Below are positions 14,713 through 24,179 of a DNA stretch of 43,838 nt, one piece after another. The translations under genes were made by a program, and so were the position numbers. The notes below the pieces were generated by a model that saw only the letters and a program-made list of their open reading frames with translations, searched no databases and had not been told where the DNA came from. The stretch's first letter is position 1, and each line of letters opens with the position of its first letter. Source of the stretch: Clostridium sp. (GTDB taxonomy: Bacteria; Bacillota; Clostridia; Clostridiales; Clostridiaceae); NCBI RefSeq assembly GCF_016650035.1, contig NZ_JAENWM010000025.1:1-43838 (forward strand), written 5' to 3'.

Positions 14713-15533
14713 CATTAAATAATGGATACATGCCAGAAACATTAGACGAGGCACTTTCAGTAATGAGGGATGAAAAGGTTAAGCCTTACAGTGGAGGAAC
14801 TGACCTTATGCTTGAAGTAGGGGAAGGTGCAAGCTATCTATTTTTGAATAAGATACCAGAGCTTAAGATAATAAGGGAAGATTCTGATTATATAAGAATG
14901 GGGGCACAGTGTACTTTCACTGAAATAGAGGAATCAGATCTTGCACCTCGAATTTTAAAGGATGCAATGTCACAGCTTGCAGGCCCAGCTGTAAGAAATT
15001 TCGGAACTATTGGTGGGAATATAGGAAATGGATCTGCAAAGGCTGATTCAGCTTTGGTATTATTCGTTACGGACTCATTAATTAGACTAAAAAGTGCTAG
15101 TTCTGAGAGAATAATATGTATTAAAGATTTTTATAAGCAAAGAAAACAACTTGACCTGAGAGAAGGGGAACTAATAGTTGAAGTTTTAATACCTAAAAAA
15201 TATCTTGGAAATTATTATTATAAGAAGATAGGAGCTAGAAAGGCATTAGCAATTACGAGAGTGGGATTTGCAGCGCTTCTCCACGCGGAGAATGGAGTGA
15301 TTACTCATGTAGCAACTGCATTTGGAGCAATCGAACCTACCATAGTTAGACATCCGGAAATTGATGAGATGTTTATAGGAAAGACTATTAGTGAAGCTAA
15401 AGGGTTAAAGGATAATTATCTAAATGTATACAATAATGCGATAAATCCAAGTAACGGGAGAGTTTCAAAAGAATATAGGAAAACTGTATGTATTAATCTA
15501 TTAAAAGATTTTTTAAATGAAAATGGTATCTAA
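14706..15533 (+). CDS. FAD-binding subunit of the molybdenum hydroxylase
   Basis: A 275-residue CoxM/XdhB-type flavoprotein: PYSGGTDLMLEVGEG is the first FAD-binding loop and FGTIGGNIGNGSAKADS the second, followed by the C-terminal CO-dehydrogenase flavoprotein domain (KIGARKALAITRVGFAALL). It passes electrons to NAD+ or another acceptor. It overlaps the 2Fe-2S gene and ends the operon. Confidence 0.92.
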   Translation: MVTLNNGYMPETLDEALSVMRDEKVKPYSGGTDLMLEVGEGASYLFLNKIPELKIIREDSDYIRMGAQCTFTEIEESDLAPRILKDAMSQLAGPAVRNFGTIGGNIGNGSAKADSALVLFVTDSLIRLKSASSERIICIKDFYKQRKQLDLREGELIVEVLIPKKYLGNYYYKKIGARKALAITRVGFAALLHAENGVITHVATAFGAIEPTIVRHPEIDEMFIGKTISEAKGLKDNYLNVYNNAINPSNGRVSKEYRKTVCINLLKDFLNENGI

Positions 15534-15576
15534 TTAATGTGTAAAGTTGTAAAATAAAGAGAACAATTAAATATTA

Positions 15577-15644
15577 TCTTGTATATATTAGAAATATGCT
15601 CTAATAGTATCTACCAGGTTGCTGTAAATTACCTGACTACAAGA
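15577..15644 (+). promoter_or_regulatory. Guanine-class purine riboswitch aptamer
   Basis: The three-way junction is clear: P1 TCTTGTA/TACAAGA (15577-15583, 15638-15644), P2 15587-15592 with 15600-15605, J2/3 AGTATCTACC (15606-15615), P3 CCAGGT with ACCTG and L3 containing TGTAAAT. L2 has ATATG, as in known purine aptamers. The base that pairs with ligand is C (15637, in GACTAC), which specifies guanine rather than adenine. J2/3 reads GUAUCU where typical aptamers have GUUUCU, a change at a flipped-out position. It sits 137 nt before the guanine deaminase gene. Confidence 0.88.
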
Positions 15645-15715
15645 ATAAATTGAAGCTATGCTGAATTAAGCTTCAATTATTCTATAGTCATTTAACTTAG
15701 TAACCTGGTTTTTTA
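15614..15715 (+). terminator. Riboswitch-controlled long terminator, mutually exclusive with aptamer
   Basis: CCAGGTT (15614-15620, the 5' side of aptamer P3) pairs with AACCTGG (15702-15708), followed by six T. Inside, GACTA (15635-15639) pairs with TAGTC (15685-15689), AGAATAA (15642-15648) with TTATTCT (15677-15683) and TTGAAGC (15650-15656) with GCTTCAA (15670-15676). These uses of P3 and P1 strands exclude the aptamer, so ligand binding should prevent termination: an ON switch. Confidence 0.75.
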
Positions 15716-15780
15716 TACTTTATTAAAAATTAGGTTAATTAATACGTTATATAATCATCCATAAAAAAGGGAGGATATTA

Positions 15781-17046
15781 ATGAAAGCACTTAAAGGTAA
15801 TATAATTTTTACTGCTTCTAGTGAAAAGTTCGAAGTCTATGAAAATAGCTATCTTGTAGAGTCTGATGGAACAGTTATAGGAATATTCAAAGAACTCCCA
15901 AGCCACTTAAAGGGGACTCACGTTGATGATTTTGGCAATTCACTAATAATCCCTGGATTCGTAGATATGCACACGCATGCTCCACAGTTTCAGAATATGG
16001 GTATGGGCCTAGATGAGGAACTGTTGCAATGGCTTAATAAGTATACATTTCCAGAAGAAGCGAAATATAGCAATGAAGAATACGCCAAGAGGCTTTACAC
16101 AAAGCTTGCAAAGGAGTTGTGGAGAAATGGAACCACTCGCGTTGTACTTTTCTCTACTATTCACAGAAATGGAACTGAAGTTCTAATGGATGTCATGAAC
16201 AGAGCGGGAATTGGGGCTTACGTTGGAAAGGTTAATATGGATAGACATTCACCGGATTTTTATGTAGAGTCAACTGAGGAATCATTATCATCCACTGAAG
16301 AATGGATATTAGCTACGAAGGATAAGTACAATCTTGTAAAGCCTATAATAACACCAAGGTTTGTTCCAACCTGTTCAGTAAAGCTCATGAAGGGTCTTGC
16401 TAAGCTTTCTGAAAAGTACAATCTTAAAGTGCAAAGTCATCTTTCTGAGAATGAGGATGAGATTCAATGGGTGAAAACGCTCCATCCAGAATTTGACTCA
16501 TACGCAGATGTATATAACGGAATGAACCTTCTGACTGAAAATACGATTATGGCTCATACGGTATATAGTACCCCGGAAGAAATAGAGCTACTAGCTAAAA
16601 GGAACAGCTTCATTGCACACTGCCCAAATGCTAATTACAACTTGTCATCAGGCATAATGCCAGCAAGGAGATTCATTGATGCTGGCATTAGGGTTGGACT
16701 TGGAACAGACATAGGTGCAGGTCATCAGATAGGTATATATAAGGTAATGAACAGTGCCGTTCAAGCTTCGAAGATAAATTGGATTAATAGTGGCAAGGTT
16801 GAAAGGTGCCTTACAATGTCAGAAGCTTTCTATATGGGAACAAAAGGTGGTGGAGAATTCTTTGGGAAGGTGGGGTCTTTCGAGGAGGGATACTCACTAG
16901 ATGCTCTCGTAATAGATGATGAGAACCTTGGTGACAGGGATTTTAGAAGTATTGAGGAGCGCCTACAAAGGTTCATATACTGCGGAGATGACAGAAATAT
17001 AACAAAACGTTATGTTGCTGGAGAACTACTTTGTGAGCCAATGTGA
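15781..17046 (+). CDS. guaD: Guanine deaminase
   Basis: A 421-residue amidohydrolase that converts guanine to xanthine and ammonia. Zn ligands are visible: H64 and H66 in PGFVDMHTHAPQF, H220 in QSHLSENEDE, H259 in MAHTVY, and D310 in GLGTDIGAGH; HCPNANYNL is the typical guanine deaminase loop. GGAGG precedes ATG 15781. The guanine riboswitch in its leader and the xanthine dehydrogenase-like genes upstream support a guanine to xanthine to urate or ring-cleavage route. Confidence 0.93.
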   Translation: MKALKGNIIFTASSEKFEVYENSYLVESDGTVIGIFKELPSHLKGTHVDDFGNSLIIPGFVDMHTHAPQFQNMGMGLDEELLQWLNKYTFPEEAKYSNEEYAKRLYTKLAKELWRNGTTRVVLFSTIHRNGTEVLMDVMNRAGIGAYVGKVNMDRHSPDFYVESTEESLSSTEEWILATKDKYNLVKPIITPRFVPTCSVKLMKGLAKLSEKYNLKVQSHLSENEDEIQWVKTLHPEFDSYADVYNGMNLLTENTIMAHTVYSTPEEIELLAKRNSFIAHCPNANYNLSSGIMPARRFIDAGIRVGLGTDIGAGHQIGIYKVMNSAVQASKINWINSGKVERCLTMSEAFYMGTKGGGEFFGKVGSFEEGYSLDALVIDDENLGDRDFRSIEERLQRFIYCGDDRNITKRYVAGELLCEPM

Positions 17047-17107
17047 TATTATATATAAATATACATGAAAAGCACTATTTAAATTTCATCTTAAAGGGGA
17101 TGTGAAA

Positions 17108-17893
17108 ATGGATATAAAGAAAGTGACAGTAATTTATTTTTCACCTAATGGTAGTACTAAAAAAATAGTAAATAAGGTAGCAGAAGATATTGGAGGCTAT
17201 ACTGTGGAGGAAATTGATTTAACTTCAGTAGAATCAAGAAATAAAAAAAGGAAATTTAGCACGGATGAATTAGTTGTAATAGGGTTTCCAGTATACGCTG
17301 ATAGATTACCAGTGGTTTGTAATGAAATATTTAAAAATATTGAAGGAAATAATACCCCCACTATTGCGATAGTAAGCTATGGGAATAGGGATTATGGGGA
17401 TGCATTATTAGAGTTAACAGAAGGTTTAAAGAAATCAAATATGAAGGTTATTTCTGGAGCTGCAATCATTGGTAAGCATTGTCTTAATAATAATGTTGCC
17501 ACTAATAGGCCTGATAAAGAAGATAATATAAAGATATCAGAATATGCAAATAAAATAAGAGACAAAATAAACAATATTGTACAAATAGAAGAAACAGAAG
17601 ATATTTATGTAAAAGGTAGCTATCCTTATAAACCTTTAAAATCTCATATGGTACCCATAGGGGACTTAAAATGTATACAATGTGGTTTATGTGAGGAAAA
17701 ATGTCCTGCTAATGCAATAGATAAAAAAGATTTTAGACAAACTAATGATAGCGAATGTATTTTCTGCGGAGCTTGTATAAATATATGCCCTACAAATGCA
17801 AGAGACATAAAAGAAGAATCTTTTAAGAGCTTTATGAAAAAGTTAGAAACAATAGCTAAAGAAAGAAAAGAAATAGAGACTTTCATTAGGTGA
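17108..17893 (+). CDS. EFR1-type flavodoxin-ferredoxin fusion
   Basis: A 261-residue electron-transfer protein. Residues 1-150 are a flavodoxin-like domain with the FMN loop SPNGSTKKI and the second loop VSYGNRDYG. Residues 180-240 hold two 4Fe-4S motifs, CIQCGLCEEKCP and CIFCGACINICP. I chose ATG 17108, 7 nt after GGGGA, over the GTG two codons earlier. It follows guanine deaminase by 61 nt with no terminator and could be a redox partner of the hydroxylase, which is inference. Confidence 0.85.
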   Translation: MDIKKVTVIYFSPNGSTKKIVNKVAEDIGGYTVEEIDLTSVESRNKKRKFSTDELVVIGFPVYADRLPVVCNEIFKNIEGNNTPTIAIVSYGNRDYGDALLELTEGLKKSNMKVISGAAIIGKHCLNNNVATNRPDKEDNIKISEYANKIRDKINNIVQIEETEDIYVKGSYPYKPLKSHMVPIGDLKCIQCGLCEEKCPANAIDKKDFRQTNDSECIFCGACINICPTNARDIKEESFKSFMKKLETIAKERKEIETFIR

Positions 17894-18102
17894 AAGTATT
17901 AATACTGGTGTTATATAATATCCAATATCATTTTAGATAAGGGGGTGTAAATCTCACTGCTAAAAAGAATGAGTGTTCCTTCATGATTCTTGCGAAAAAA
18001 AGATTTTTTGTTATGCAATAGGATTATTTATATTTAAATAATTATAGTTATTTACATTAAATTCATATTATATTACAAAATGTATGTTAATGAATTCTAT
18101 GC

Positions 18103-18108
18103 TATAAT
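18103..18108 (+). promoter_or_regulatory. Extended -10 promoter before the terD genes
   Basis: TATAAT at 18103-18108 is preceded by TGC, an extended -10, with no good -35. It lies about 100 nt before the first terD. The 17894-18209 gap otherwise shows no gene; GGGGGTG at 17941 looks like an RBS but leads to no open frame. Confidence 0.5.
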
Positions 18109-18209
18109 AGGTTACAGACAGTAACAAATATAGAATATGAAACCAATTATACATATTCCTAATTTCAATAATTCAAGAACATAATAAAAAAGAAAGAAGG
18201 TATATAAAA

Positions 18210-18788
18210 ATGGCAGTTAATTTAAAAAAAGGTCAAAAAGTAGATTTAACAAAGACAAATCCAGGATTAAAAAAAGTGCTAGTAGGACTAGGCTGGAGTA
18301 CAAACAAGTATGACGGCGGAGCAGACTTCGATTTAGATGCAGCAGCATTTTTAACAGGAGAAGATAAAAAAGTAACCTCCGATGCGGATTTTATATTCTA
18401 CAACAATGCAGAGCATGCATCCAAATCGGTTAAACATATGGGAGACAATAAGACTGGCGCTGGAGACGGGGATGATGAACAAATACTCATTGACCTATCT
18501 TTAGTACCAGAAGCTATTAAGAAAATTTCATTTACTGTAACAATTAATGAAGCAGAAGAAAGAAGACAAAACTTTGGACAAGTTTCAGATGCTTATATTA
18601 GAGTAATGAGTGGAGACGGAACTACCGAGTTAATTAAATTTGACCTTGGAGAAGACTTTAGTATTGAAACAGCACTAGTAGTTGGAGAACTATACAGAAA
18701 CGGAGCTGAATGGAAATTCACTGCATTAGGTAGCGGATTCGAAGGTGGGCTAGGCGCTTTATGTACTAACTTTGGAGTTAGTATCTAG
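18210..18788 (+). CDS. terD: TerD-family protein
   Basis: A 192-residue TerD-domain protein (stress/tellurite family, calcium-binding fold). It starts with the family signature [13 protein letters not shown], then [18 protein letters not shown] and the acidic [14 protein letters not shown] loop with Ca2+-binding Asp residues, and ends with [21 protein letters not shown] lies before ATG 18210. It is one of two tandem paralogues; terC and other ter genes are absent here. Its physiological role in clostridia is not known from sequence. Confidence 0.9.
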   Translation: MAVNLKKGQKVDLTKTNPGLKKVLVGLGWSTNKYDGGADFDLDAAAFLTGEDKKVTSDADFIFYNNAEHASKSVKHMGDNKTGAGDGDDEQILIDLSLVPEAIKKISFTVTINEAEERRQNFGQVSDAYIRVMSGDGTTELIKFDLGEDFSIETALVVGELYRNGAEWKFTALGSGFEGGLGALCTNFGVSI

Positions 18789-18850
18789 TGTTTAATGTTA
18801 TTAAGTTAAAGCAATAAACTTTAATGCATTTTATAGGGAGGCATACTAAT

Positions 18851-19417
18851 ATGGGAGTTAATTTGATAAAAGGTCAAAAAGTAGATTTAACAAAAGGTAA
18901 TGCATCATTAAAGGAATTAATAGTAGGATTAGGTTGGGATAGTAGCAATGGTGGCGACACTATTGATTGTGATGCATCAGCTTTAATGTTAGGGGAAAAT
19001 GGAAAGTTATCAAATGCCAAGAGTATAATATACTTTGGTAACAAGAAAAGCAAGTGTAAGAGTGTAGTTCACCAAGGTGACAATCTTACTGGTGCAGGGG
19101 ACGGCGATGACGAACAAATAGTTATAGATTTAATAAAAGTACCAGATGATATATCTAAGATAGTTTTCGTTGTTAATATTTATAATTGTGCGTCTAAAAG
19201 ACAGCATTTTGGAATGATTAAGAATGCTTACATCAGAATTATGGATAAATCGGTTAATGGTGAGTTGGTTAAATTTAATCTTTCTAATGATTACAACAAC
19301 ATGACATCTTTAATAATGGGCGAAGTTTACAGAAATAAGGGAGAATGGAAGTTTACAGCAATAGGAGAAGGTTCTACTGCCGTTAGCATAACAGAATTAT
19401 CAGCAAAATATAAATAA
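18851..19417 (+). CDS. TerD-family protein, divergent paralogue
   Basis: A 188-residue TerD-domain protein about half identical in motifs to its upstream neighbour: [37 protein letters not shown] and [13 protein letters not shown]. The first acidic loop has Cys replacing an Asp (DCDAS). I chose ATG 18851 because GGGAGG lies 9 nt upstream. It arose by tandem duplication. A terminator follows at 19483-19534. Confidence 0.87.
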   Translation: MGVNLIKGQKVDLTKGNASLKELIVGLGWDSSNGGDTIDCDASALMLGENGKLSNAKSIIYFGNKKSKCKSVVHQGDNLTGAGDGDDEQIVIDLIKVPDDISKIVFVVNIYNCASKRQHFGMIKNAYIRIMDKSVNGELVKFNLSNDYNNMTSLIMGEVYRNKGEWKFTAIGEGSTAVSITELSAKYK

Positions 19418-19482
19418 CAATGAAAATGGAACTATTTATTGGACGGAGCAGTTTATAGGAAGATAAATAATTAAATATGAAT

Positions 19483-19534
19483 CTATGTTTCTAAATATTT
19501 GAATTTTAGAATATTTAGAAACATAGTTTTTTTT
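19483..19534 (+). terminator. Intrinsic terminator after the terD pair
   Basis: A perfect 17-bp stem (19483-19499 with 19510-19526) followed by eight T. The rest of the 19418-19733 gap contains no clear gene. Confidence 0.88.
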
Positions 19535-19733
19535 GTGTAAACGACTTTTAACTAGATTATAATATATAATTAAAGTTGCCATTAAGTTCATAACTAGTAC
19601 AAGTATTTCATGTTACACTTAAAATATGATATAAGAAAGGATAATAGTCTTAATTAAAAATTCGTTGAAGTAATTATTAAGTGAGGTGAATGCAGCATTT
19701 GACAGAGTGTAATAAAATAGAGAGAGTGATTGA

Positions 19734-20576
19734 ATGGGATTTTTAGAGAACATCGATGATGGAACTATAAACATTAAAAAAATGGGAATAATGAAAGCTA
19801 TTTTTGTAATGATTATTGCGATTTTGTTGGAGTGGTTAGGACAAGTACCTGGAGAGTTCTTAAACTTATTTTCTGGTAAATTTGAAAGTGCATTGCCTTA
19901 TGTTGTTTTTACTTTTGGGGTAATGGTTAAATATTATGTTATTATTGTTTTACTGAAGCTTTTTAGTAATAAAGTAAATTATCAAAAACCTAAACAAAAG
20001 TTGAATATAATGGGTTTTGTTTATGTAACACTCTTGATTATAGGATTTCGTGTGATATTTGATAACAGTTTAATCTTTTGGGTTAGTAAGATACCCATGC
20101 CAAATCTTATAAATAAGCCATTTGAAGAACAAGCTATTTCGCCAATTTTATTAATACTTAGTCTTGTGGTTATAGCACCTATATATGAAGAGGTTATTTT
20201 CAGAGGGATATTATTAAAAGGGATGGCTAACAAAATAAATCCGAATATAGCACTTGTGGTATCTGCATTACTTTTTGCTGTAGTACATTTGAATATTCCC
20301 CAAGGCATAAATGCATTCTTACTTGGACTAATTACTGGCTTTATATATTTAAAAACGGAGTCAATTTATTTGAGTATATTTGCACATTTCGTAAATAACT
20401 TTCTTGCGATTACAGTATCTTCAATGTTTACATCAATTGAAGGAAAGTATGTAATGACAATTCATAGAATATTTTTTATTCTTGGAGTTATACTTTTAGT
20501 TATAGTGTATAATGCGTATAAGCAAAATAAAGTTACAGATATACCAGAGATATATAAGGAATTTATAGAAATATAG
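19734..20576 (+). CDS. CPBP-family intramembrane glutamic endopeptidase
   Basis: A 280-residue multi-pass membrane protein with the CAAX protease/bacteriocin-processing (Abi) signature: E152-E153-x3-R157 in YEEVIFRG, H185 in FAVVHLN and H218-x3-N222 in AHFVNN. These are the catalytic residues of the family. About eight hydrophobic segments are visible. It stands alone between terminators. The substrate is unknown; a bacteriocin peptide is not seen nearby. Confidence 0.85.
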   Translation: MGFLENIDDGTINIKKMGIMKAIFVMIIAILLEWLGQVPGEFLNLFSGKFESALPYVVFTFGVMVKYYVIIVLLKLFSNKVNYQKPKQKLNIMGFVYVTLLIIGFRVIFDNSLIFWVSKIPMPNLINKPFEEQAISPILLILSLVVIAPIYEEVIFRGILLKGMANKINPNIALVVSALLFAVVHLNIPQGINAFLLGLITGFIYLKTESIYLSIFAHFVNNFLAITVSSMFTSIEGKYVMTIHRIFFILGVILLVIVYNAYKQNKVTDIPEIYKEFIEI

Positions 20577-20587
20577 GTTGAGAAGTA

Positions 20588-20634
20588 AACCCCACCCTAT
20601 GACAATTAATATTGTTATAGGGTGGGGTTATTTA
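20588..20634 (+). terminator. Strong intrinsic terminator
   Basis: A 13-bp perfect stem (20588-20600 with 20617-20629), extended inward by six more pairs, followed by ATTTATTTT. Confidence 0.85.
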
Positions 20635-20714
20635 TTTTAATAAAATATTAGTGGTAATTTAATGAAAAAATATTTTAAAAAAACTAAATACATTTTTATA
20701 TTAAATTGTTAAAA

Positions 20715-20769
20715 TTTAAGATAAATTTAAGGTTGCATTAATCTATTCTTAATAATGTTAGTGTACAAT
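20715..20769 (+). promoter_or_regulatory. Promoter with 11-bp-spaced TTTAAG direct repeats
   Basis: TTTAAG occurs at 20715-20720 and 20726-20731, exactly one helical turn apart, upstream of a TACAAT -10 (20764-20769) with no good -35. This arrangement is typical of OmpR/PhoB-type response-regulator activation. Confidence 0.45.
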
Positions 20770-20809
20770 AAATGTATAAATAAGGTTAAATTAGATGGGA
20801 GTGACTAGA

Positions 20810-21841
20810 ATGCCTACGATAAATATGCTTTCTTCAGCGGACAAAGTCAAAGGTCAAGGGGTAGGATCTGCTTATCTCGAGCAAGTAAATTTAGTTCAAA
20901 ATGGGTTAGATAAAGAATATAAAGTTATAATAAATAAGAGAGTACGAGCCGATATAATGCATTATCATACTATTGATTTAAAACATTACTTAAGTATACC
21001 TTTTGCCAAAAAAAAAGGCGTAGCAGTGGGTTATGTGCATTTTTTACCGGAAACAATTGAAGGAAGTATCAAATTACCTAAGCTTATTGAAAAACTTTTT
21101 TATAAGTATATTATTAGTTTTTATAACAGTATGGATTATCTAGTTACGGTAAATCCAAATTTTATAACTAAACTTGAAGCTTATAATATTAATAGAAAGA
21201 AAATAACGTACATTCCAAATTTCGTCTCAGAAGAAAAATTTTATAATCTTTCAATTGAGGATAAATATATAGCTAAGGAAAAATTGAAAATTGCAAAGGA
21301 CGCTTTTGTTGTTCTTGGGGTAGGTCAAATACAAACTCGAAAAGGTGTAATGGATTTTATTGATATTGCAAAAAAAATGCCTGAAGTTCAATTTGTTTGG
21401 GCAGGTGGATTTTCTTTTGGGAATATAACAGACGGATATAAGGAATTAAAGTATGAAATAGAAAATGCACCAAAAAATATTTTATTTACAGGAATAGTTG
21501 AAAGAGATTTGATGAATGCTATATATAATGTATCAAATGTTCTTTTTATGCCATCTTATAACGAGCTTTTCCCTATGTCGATTCTTGAGGCGATGAATAC
21601 TTACACACCAATATTACTAAGAGATTTAGAGCTATATGAGGATATATTATTTGATTATTACTTGAAAGAACATGATAATGAAGGGTTTATTCGGGCTATA
21701 GAAAAGTTGAAAAATGATTCTGTTTATTATAAACAGGCTGAAGAAAAGGCTACAAGAGGACACAATTTTTATTCTAGAGAAAATGTACTTGCTATGTGGA
21801 AAAAATTTTATAATAAGGTGTATGCCATAAAAGGCAGGTAA
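20810..21841 (+). CDS. GT4-family glycosyltransferase (glycolipid type)
   Basis: A 343-residue GT-B glycosyltransferase. The C-terminal domain has VLGVGQIQTRKGV and the donor-site E-x7-E motif in NELFPMSILEAM. ATG 20810 is preceded by GGGAGTG at the right distance; the ATG at 20795 is inside that ribosome site. With a membrane protein and a second GT4 gene downstream it probably makes a diglycosyl-diacylglycerol membrane lipid or a lipoteichoic acid anchor. The acceptor is inferred from the cluster. Confidence 0.75.
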   Translation: MPTINMLSSADKVKGQGVGSAYLEQVNLVQNGLDKEYKVIINKRVRADIMHYHTIDLKHYLSIPFAKKKGVAVGYVHFLPETIEGSIKLPKLIEKLFYKYIISFYNSMDYLVTVNPNFITKLEAYNINRKKITYIPNFVSEEKFYNLSIEDKYIAKEKLKIAKDAFVVLGVGQIQTRKGVMDFIDIAKKMPEVQFVWAGGFSFGNITDGYKELKYEIENAPKNILFTGIVERDLMNAIYNVSNVLFMPSYNELFPMSILEAMNTYTPILLRDLELYEDILFDYYLKEHDNEGFIRAIEKLKNDSVYYKQAEEKATRGHNFYSRENVLAMWKKFYNKVYAIKGR

Positions 21842-21847
21842 TAGCTA

Positions 21848-22837
21848 ATGAAAAATTATAAATTTAATTTAATATTGGGGATATCTTCTGGAGTTATATT
21901 TATTTTACTGATTATTTTTACAAATGGGTGGATGGATTTAATTCACCAAATGAAGAATTTACAAATCTCCTGGCTAATTATAGCAGCACTTTCCATGCTT
22001 TTGTATTGGAGTTTTGAGGCTAAAACCTTGCAAAGTGTTATATTTTTAATAAAAAAAGATTATAAATTTAAAGAGGCATTTAAAGTAACTATGACAGGAC
22101 AATATTTCAATTCAATAACTCCATTTGCATCTGGGGGCCAGCCAATGCAATTATATACACTAACAAAGCAAGAATTAGGATTTGGTAGCGCTGGGTCAGC
22201 GCTTATGATTAAGTTTATCATATACCAAACAATTTTAACTATATATTCTTTAATTCTTATACTATGGAAAGCTGCATTTTTTAAAAGTAAAATGAGTAAC
22301 TTATTTTATTTAATAGCAATAGGATTTACAGTTAATGCTAGCGTAATTGTGTGTTTAATTATATTTTCAAAACATCGTAAATTAACTCATAAAATAATAA
22401 TGACACTATCTAAAATATTAACTAAACTTAAATTCGTAAAGGATATAGCAAAGATGGAAACACGTATCAATGGCAATTTAGAAAAGTTTCATGATAATAT
22501 GGAGATAGTTAAACATAGCAAAGTATTGATGTTAAAAGCTGTTATTTATACAATATGCCAACTAACAATATATTTTACTATACCTTATTTTATTTATCGT
22601 AGTTTTGGAATGAGCGGTGCTAGCGTAGGTAGCATGATAGCAGGAACAGCGTTTGTAATCATGCTAACAGCATTTATACCATTGCCTGGAGCTATTGGTG
22701 GGGCAGAGGGCGCTTTCTTCATGTTTTTCGCTTTGTTTTTTTTACGTACTAATATAATGGCAGCTATAATATTATGGAGAATAATTACATTTTATTCCTG
22801 TATAATATTTGGGTTTTATGCTGTTGTGAAGGATTAA
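21848..22837 (+). CDS. YbhN/MprF N-terminal-type integral membrane protein (putative lipid flippase)
   Basis: A 329-residue membrane protein of the lysylphosphatidylglycerol synthase transmembrane/UPF0104 family, with about eight helices and the signature SITPFASGGQPMQLYTL and PLPGAIGGAEGAFF. The catalytic aminoacyl-transferase domain of MprF is absent, leaving the flippase-like part. It starts 6 nt after the first glycosyltransferase and probably moves its glycolipid or anchors the complex. Confidence 0.85.
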   Translation: MKNYKFNLILGISSGVIFILLIIFTNGWMDLIHQMKNLQISWLIIAALSMLLYWSFEAKTLQSVIFLIKKDYKFKEAFKVTMTGQYFNSITPFASGGQPMQLYTLTKQELGFGSAGSALMIKFIIYQTILTIYSLILILWKAAFFKSKMSNLFYLIAIGFTVNASVIVCLIIFSKHRKLTHKIIMTLSKILTKLKFVKDIAKMETRINGNLEKFHDNMEIVKHSKVLMLKAVIYTICQLTIYFTIPYFIYRSFGMSGASVGSMIAGTAFVIMLTAFIPLPGAIGGAEGAFFMFFALFFLRTNIMAAIILWRIITFYSCIIFGFYAVVKD

Positions 22838-22882
22838 ATAAAAAAGTTATAAGGAAATTATAGTATTTAAAGGGGAATGATT

Positions 22883-24067
22883 ATGAATATTGGAATTTTT
22901 ACTGATGCTTATTATCCACAAGTAAGTGGAGTAGTTACTTCTACTATGATATTAAAAAATGAGTTAAGTAAACTTGGACATAGTGTAACCATTATCACAG
23001 TTACACATCCAGACGGAGAGGAACAGGAAGGTATTATTAGATTACCCAGTATACCATTTTTTCTTTTGCCTTCTCAAAGGGTTGGGATGATATATTCACA
23101 TAAAATTATGAGTAAGATAAAAAAATTAGACTTAGACATAATACACACACAAACGGAATTTAGTATAGGTCTATTTGGAAGAATAGTTGCTAAAAAATTG
23201 GATATCCCTGTAGTTCACACTTATCATACTATGTATGAGGATTATATTCATTACGTATCGCGTGGTATAATGCTTAAGCCAGCTTCTGAATTTGCTAAAA
23301 AAGTAAGTAAATTATATTGTAGAGATTGTAGTGCTATAATAGTACCCACGTTAAAGGTTAAAGATGCGCTTAAGAATTATGGTTTAACAAGACATATAGA
23401 TGTAATACCTACTGGGATTAATATTGAACCTTTCCAGAAAAGTAATTATGATGTAGAGCTTATCAAAGAGGAAAAGAAATCTTTTGGAATAAATGAAGAT
23501 CAGCCAGTTGTATTATTTATTGGGCGCATAGCAAAAGAAAAAAGCGTAGATATAATTATAAAGAGTATGAAAGAGCTAATTTATAAAATGCCGAACTGTA
23601 AACTTCTAATTGTAGGTGATGGACCAGAACGTGAGAACTTAGAAATTTTAACTAAAGAGCTTGGTATTGAAAAATCTGTAATATTTACTGGTGAAAGGCC
23701 TTATGCGGAAATTGGAAAGTATTATCAGATGGGAGACGTATTTGTAGGCGCATCTCTGACTGAAACACAAGGATTAACCTTTGCAGAGGCTATGGCTGCA
23801 CAAATACCTGTGGTGGCAAAGTACGATAAAAATTTAGATGGGGCAATTAGGGATAAATATAACGGAAGATTTTTTTATAAAGATGAAAATTTAGCAGAAA
23901 TATTATTTCAAACTTTAATGGATAAAGAGGGATCAGGCATAATGGTTAAAAATGCTTATAGTGGAATAGGACACTTATCCTCTGCCTGCTTTGGCGAAAG
24001 CGTTGAGAAAGTTTATATGGAAGTTGAGAAACAAACTTATATGTTACAAAATCAAAAGGTAACATAA
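22883..24067 (+). CDS. GT4 1,2-diacylglycerol 3-glucosyltransferase-like enzyme
   Basis: A 394-residue GT-B enzyme beginning MNIGIFTDAYYPQVSGVVTS, the standard N-terminus of processive and non-processive monoglycosyldiacylglycerol synthases. It has HTYHTMYEDY in the acceptor domain and E-x7-E in ETQGLTFAEAM. I chose ATG 22883, 6 nt after AAAGGGGA, over the ATG six bases earlier. It would glucosylate diacylglycerol at the inner membrane face; the 20810 enzyme would add the second sugar. Confidence 0.82.
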   Translation: MNIGIFTDAYYPQVSGVVTSTMILKNELSKLGHSVTIITVTHPDGEEQEGIIRLPSIPFFLLPSQRVGMIYSHKIMSKIKKLDLDIIHTQTEFSIGLFGRIVAKKLDIPVVHTYHTMYEDYIHYVSRGIMLKPASEFAKKVSKLYCRDCSAIIVPTLKVKDALKNYGLTRHIDVIPTGINIEPFQKSNYDVELIKEEKKSFGINEDQPVVLFIGRIAKEKSVDIIIKSMKELIYKMPNCKLLIVGDGPERENLEILTKELGIEKSVIFTGERPYAEIGKYYQMGDVFVGASLTETQGLTFAEAMAAQIPVVAKYDKNLDGAIRDKYNGRFFYKDENLAEILFQTLMDKEGSGIMVKNAYSGIGHLSSACFGESVEKVYMEVEKQTYMLQNQKVT

Positions 24068-24089
24068 ACTTTTGAATAAAAAATAAAGG

Positions 24090-24118
24090 TTGGTAATTTA
24101 CACTTTTTATAATATAAT
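24090..24118 (+). promoter_or_regulatory. Promoter upstream of the tRNA-Ala remnant
   Basis: TTGGTA (24090-24095), 17-nt spacer, perfect TATAAT (24113-24118), 62 nt before the tRNA-like sequence. Confidence 0.5.
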
Positions 24119-24179
24119 AGACTAAATAGATGAAACAAAAGAGGTTTTTTGAGTTATTCAAGAGACTAATTTAACACAT

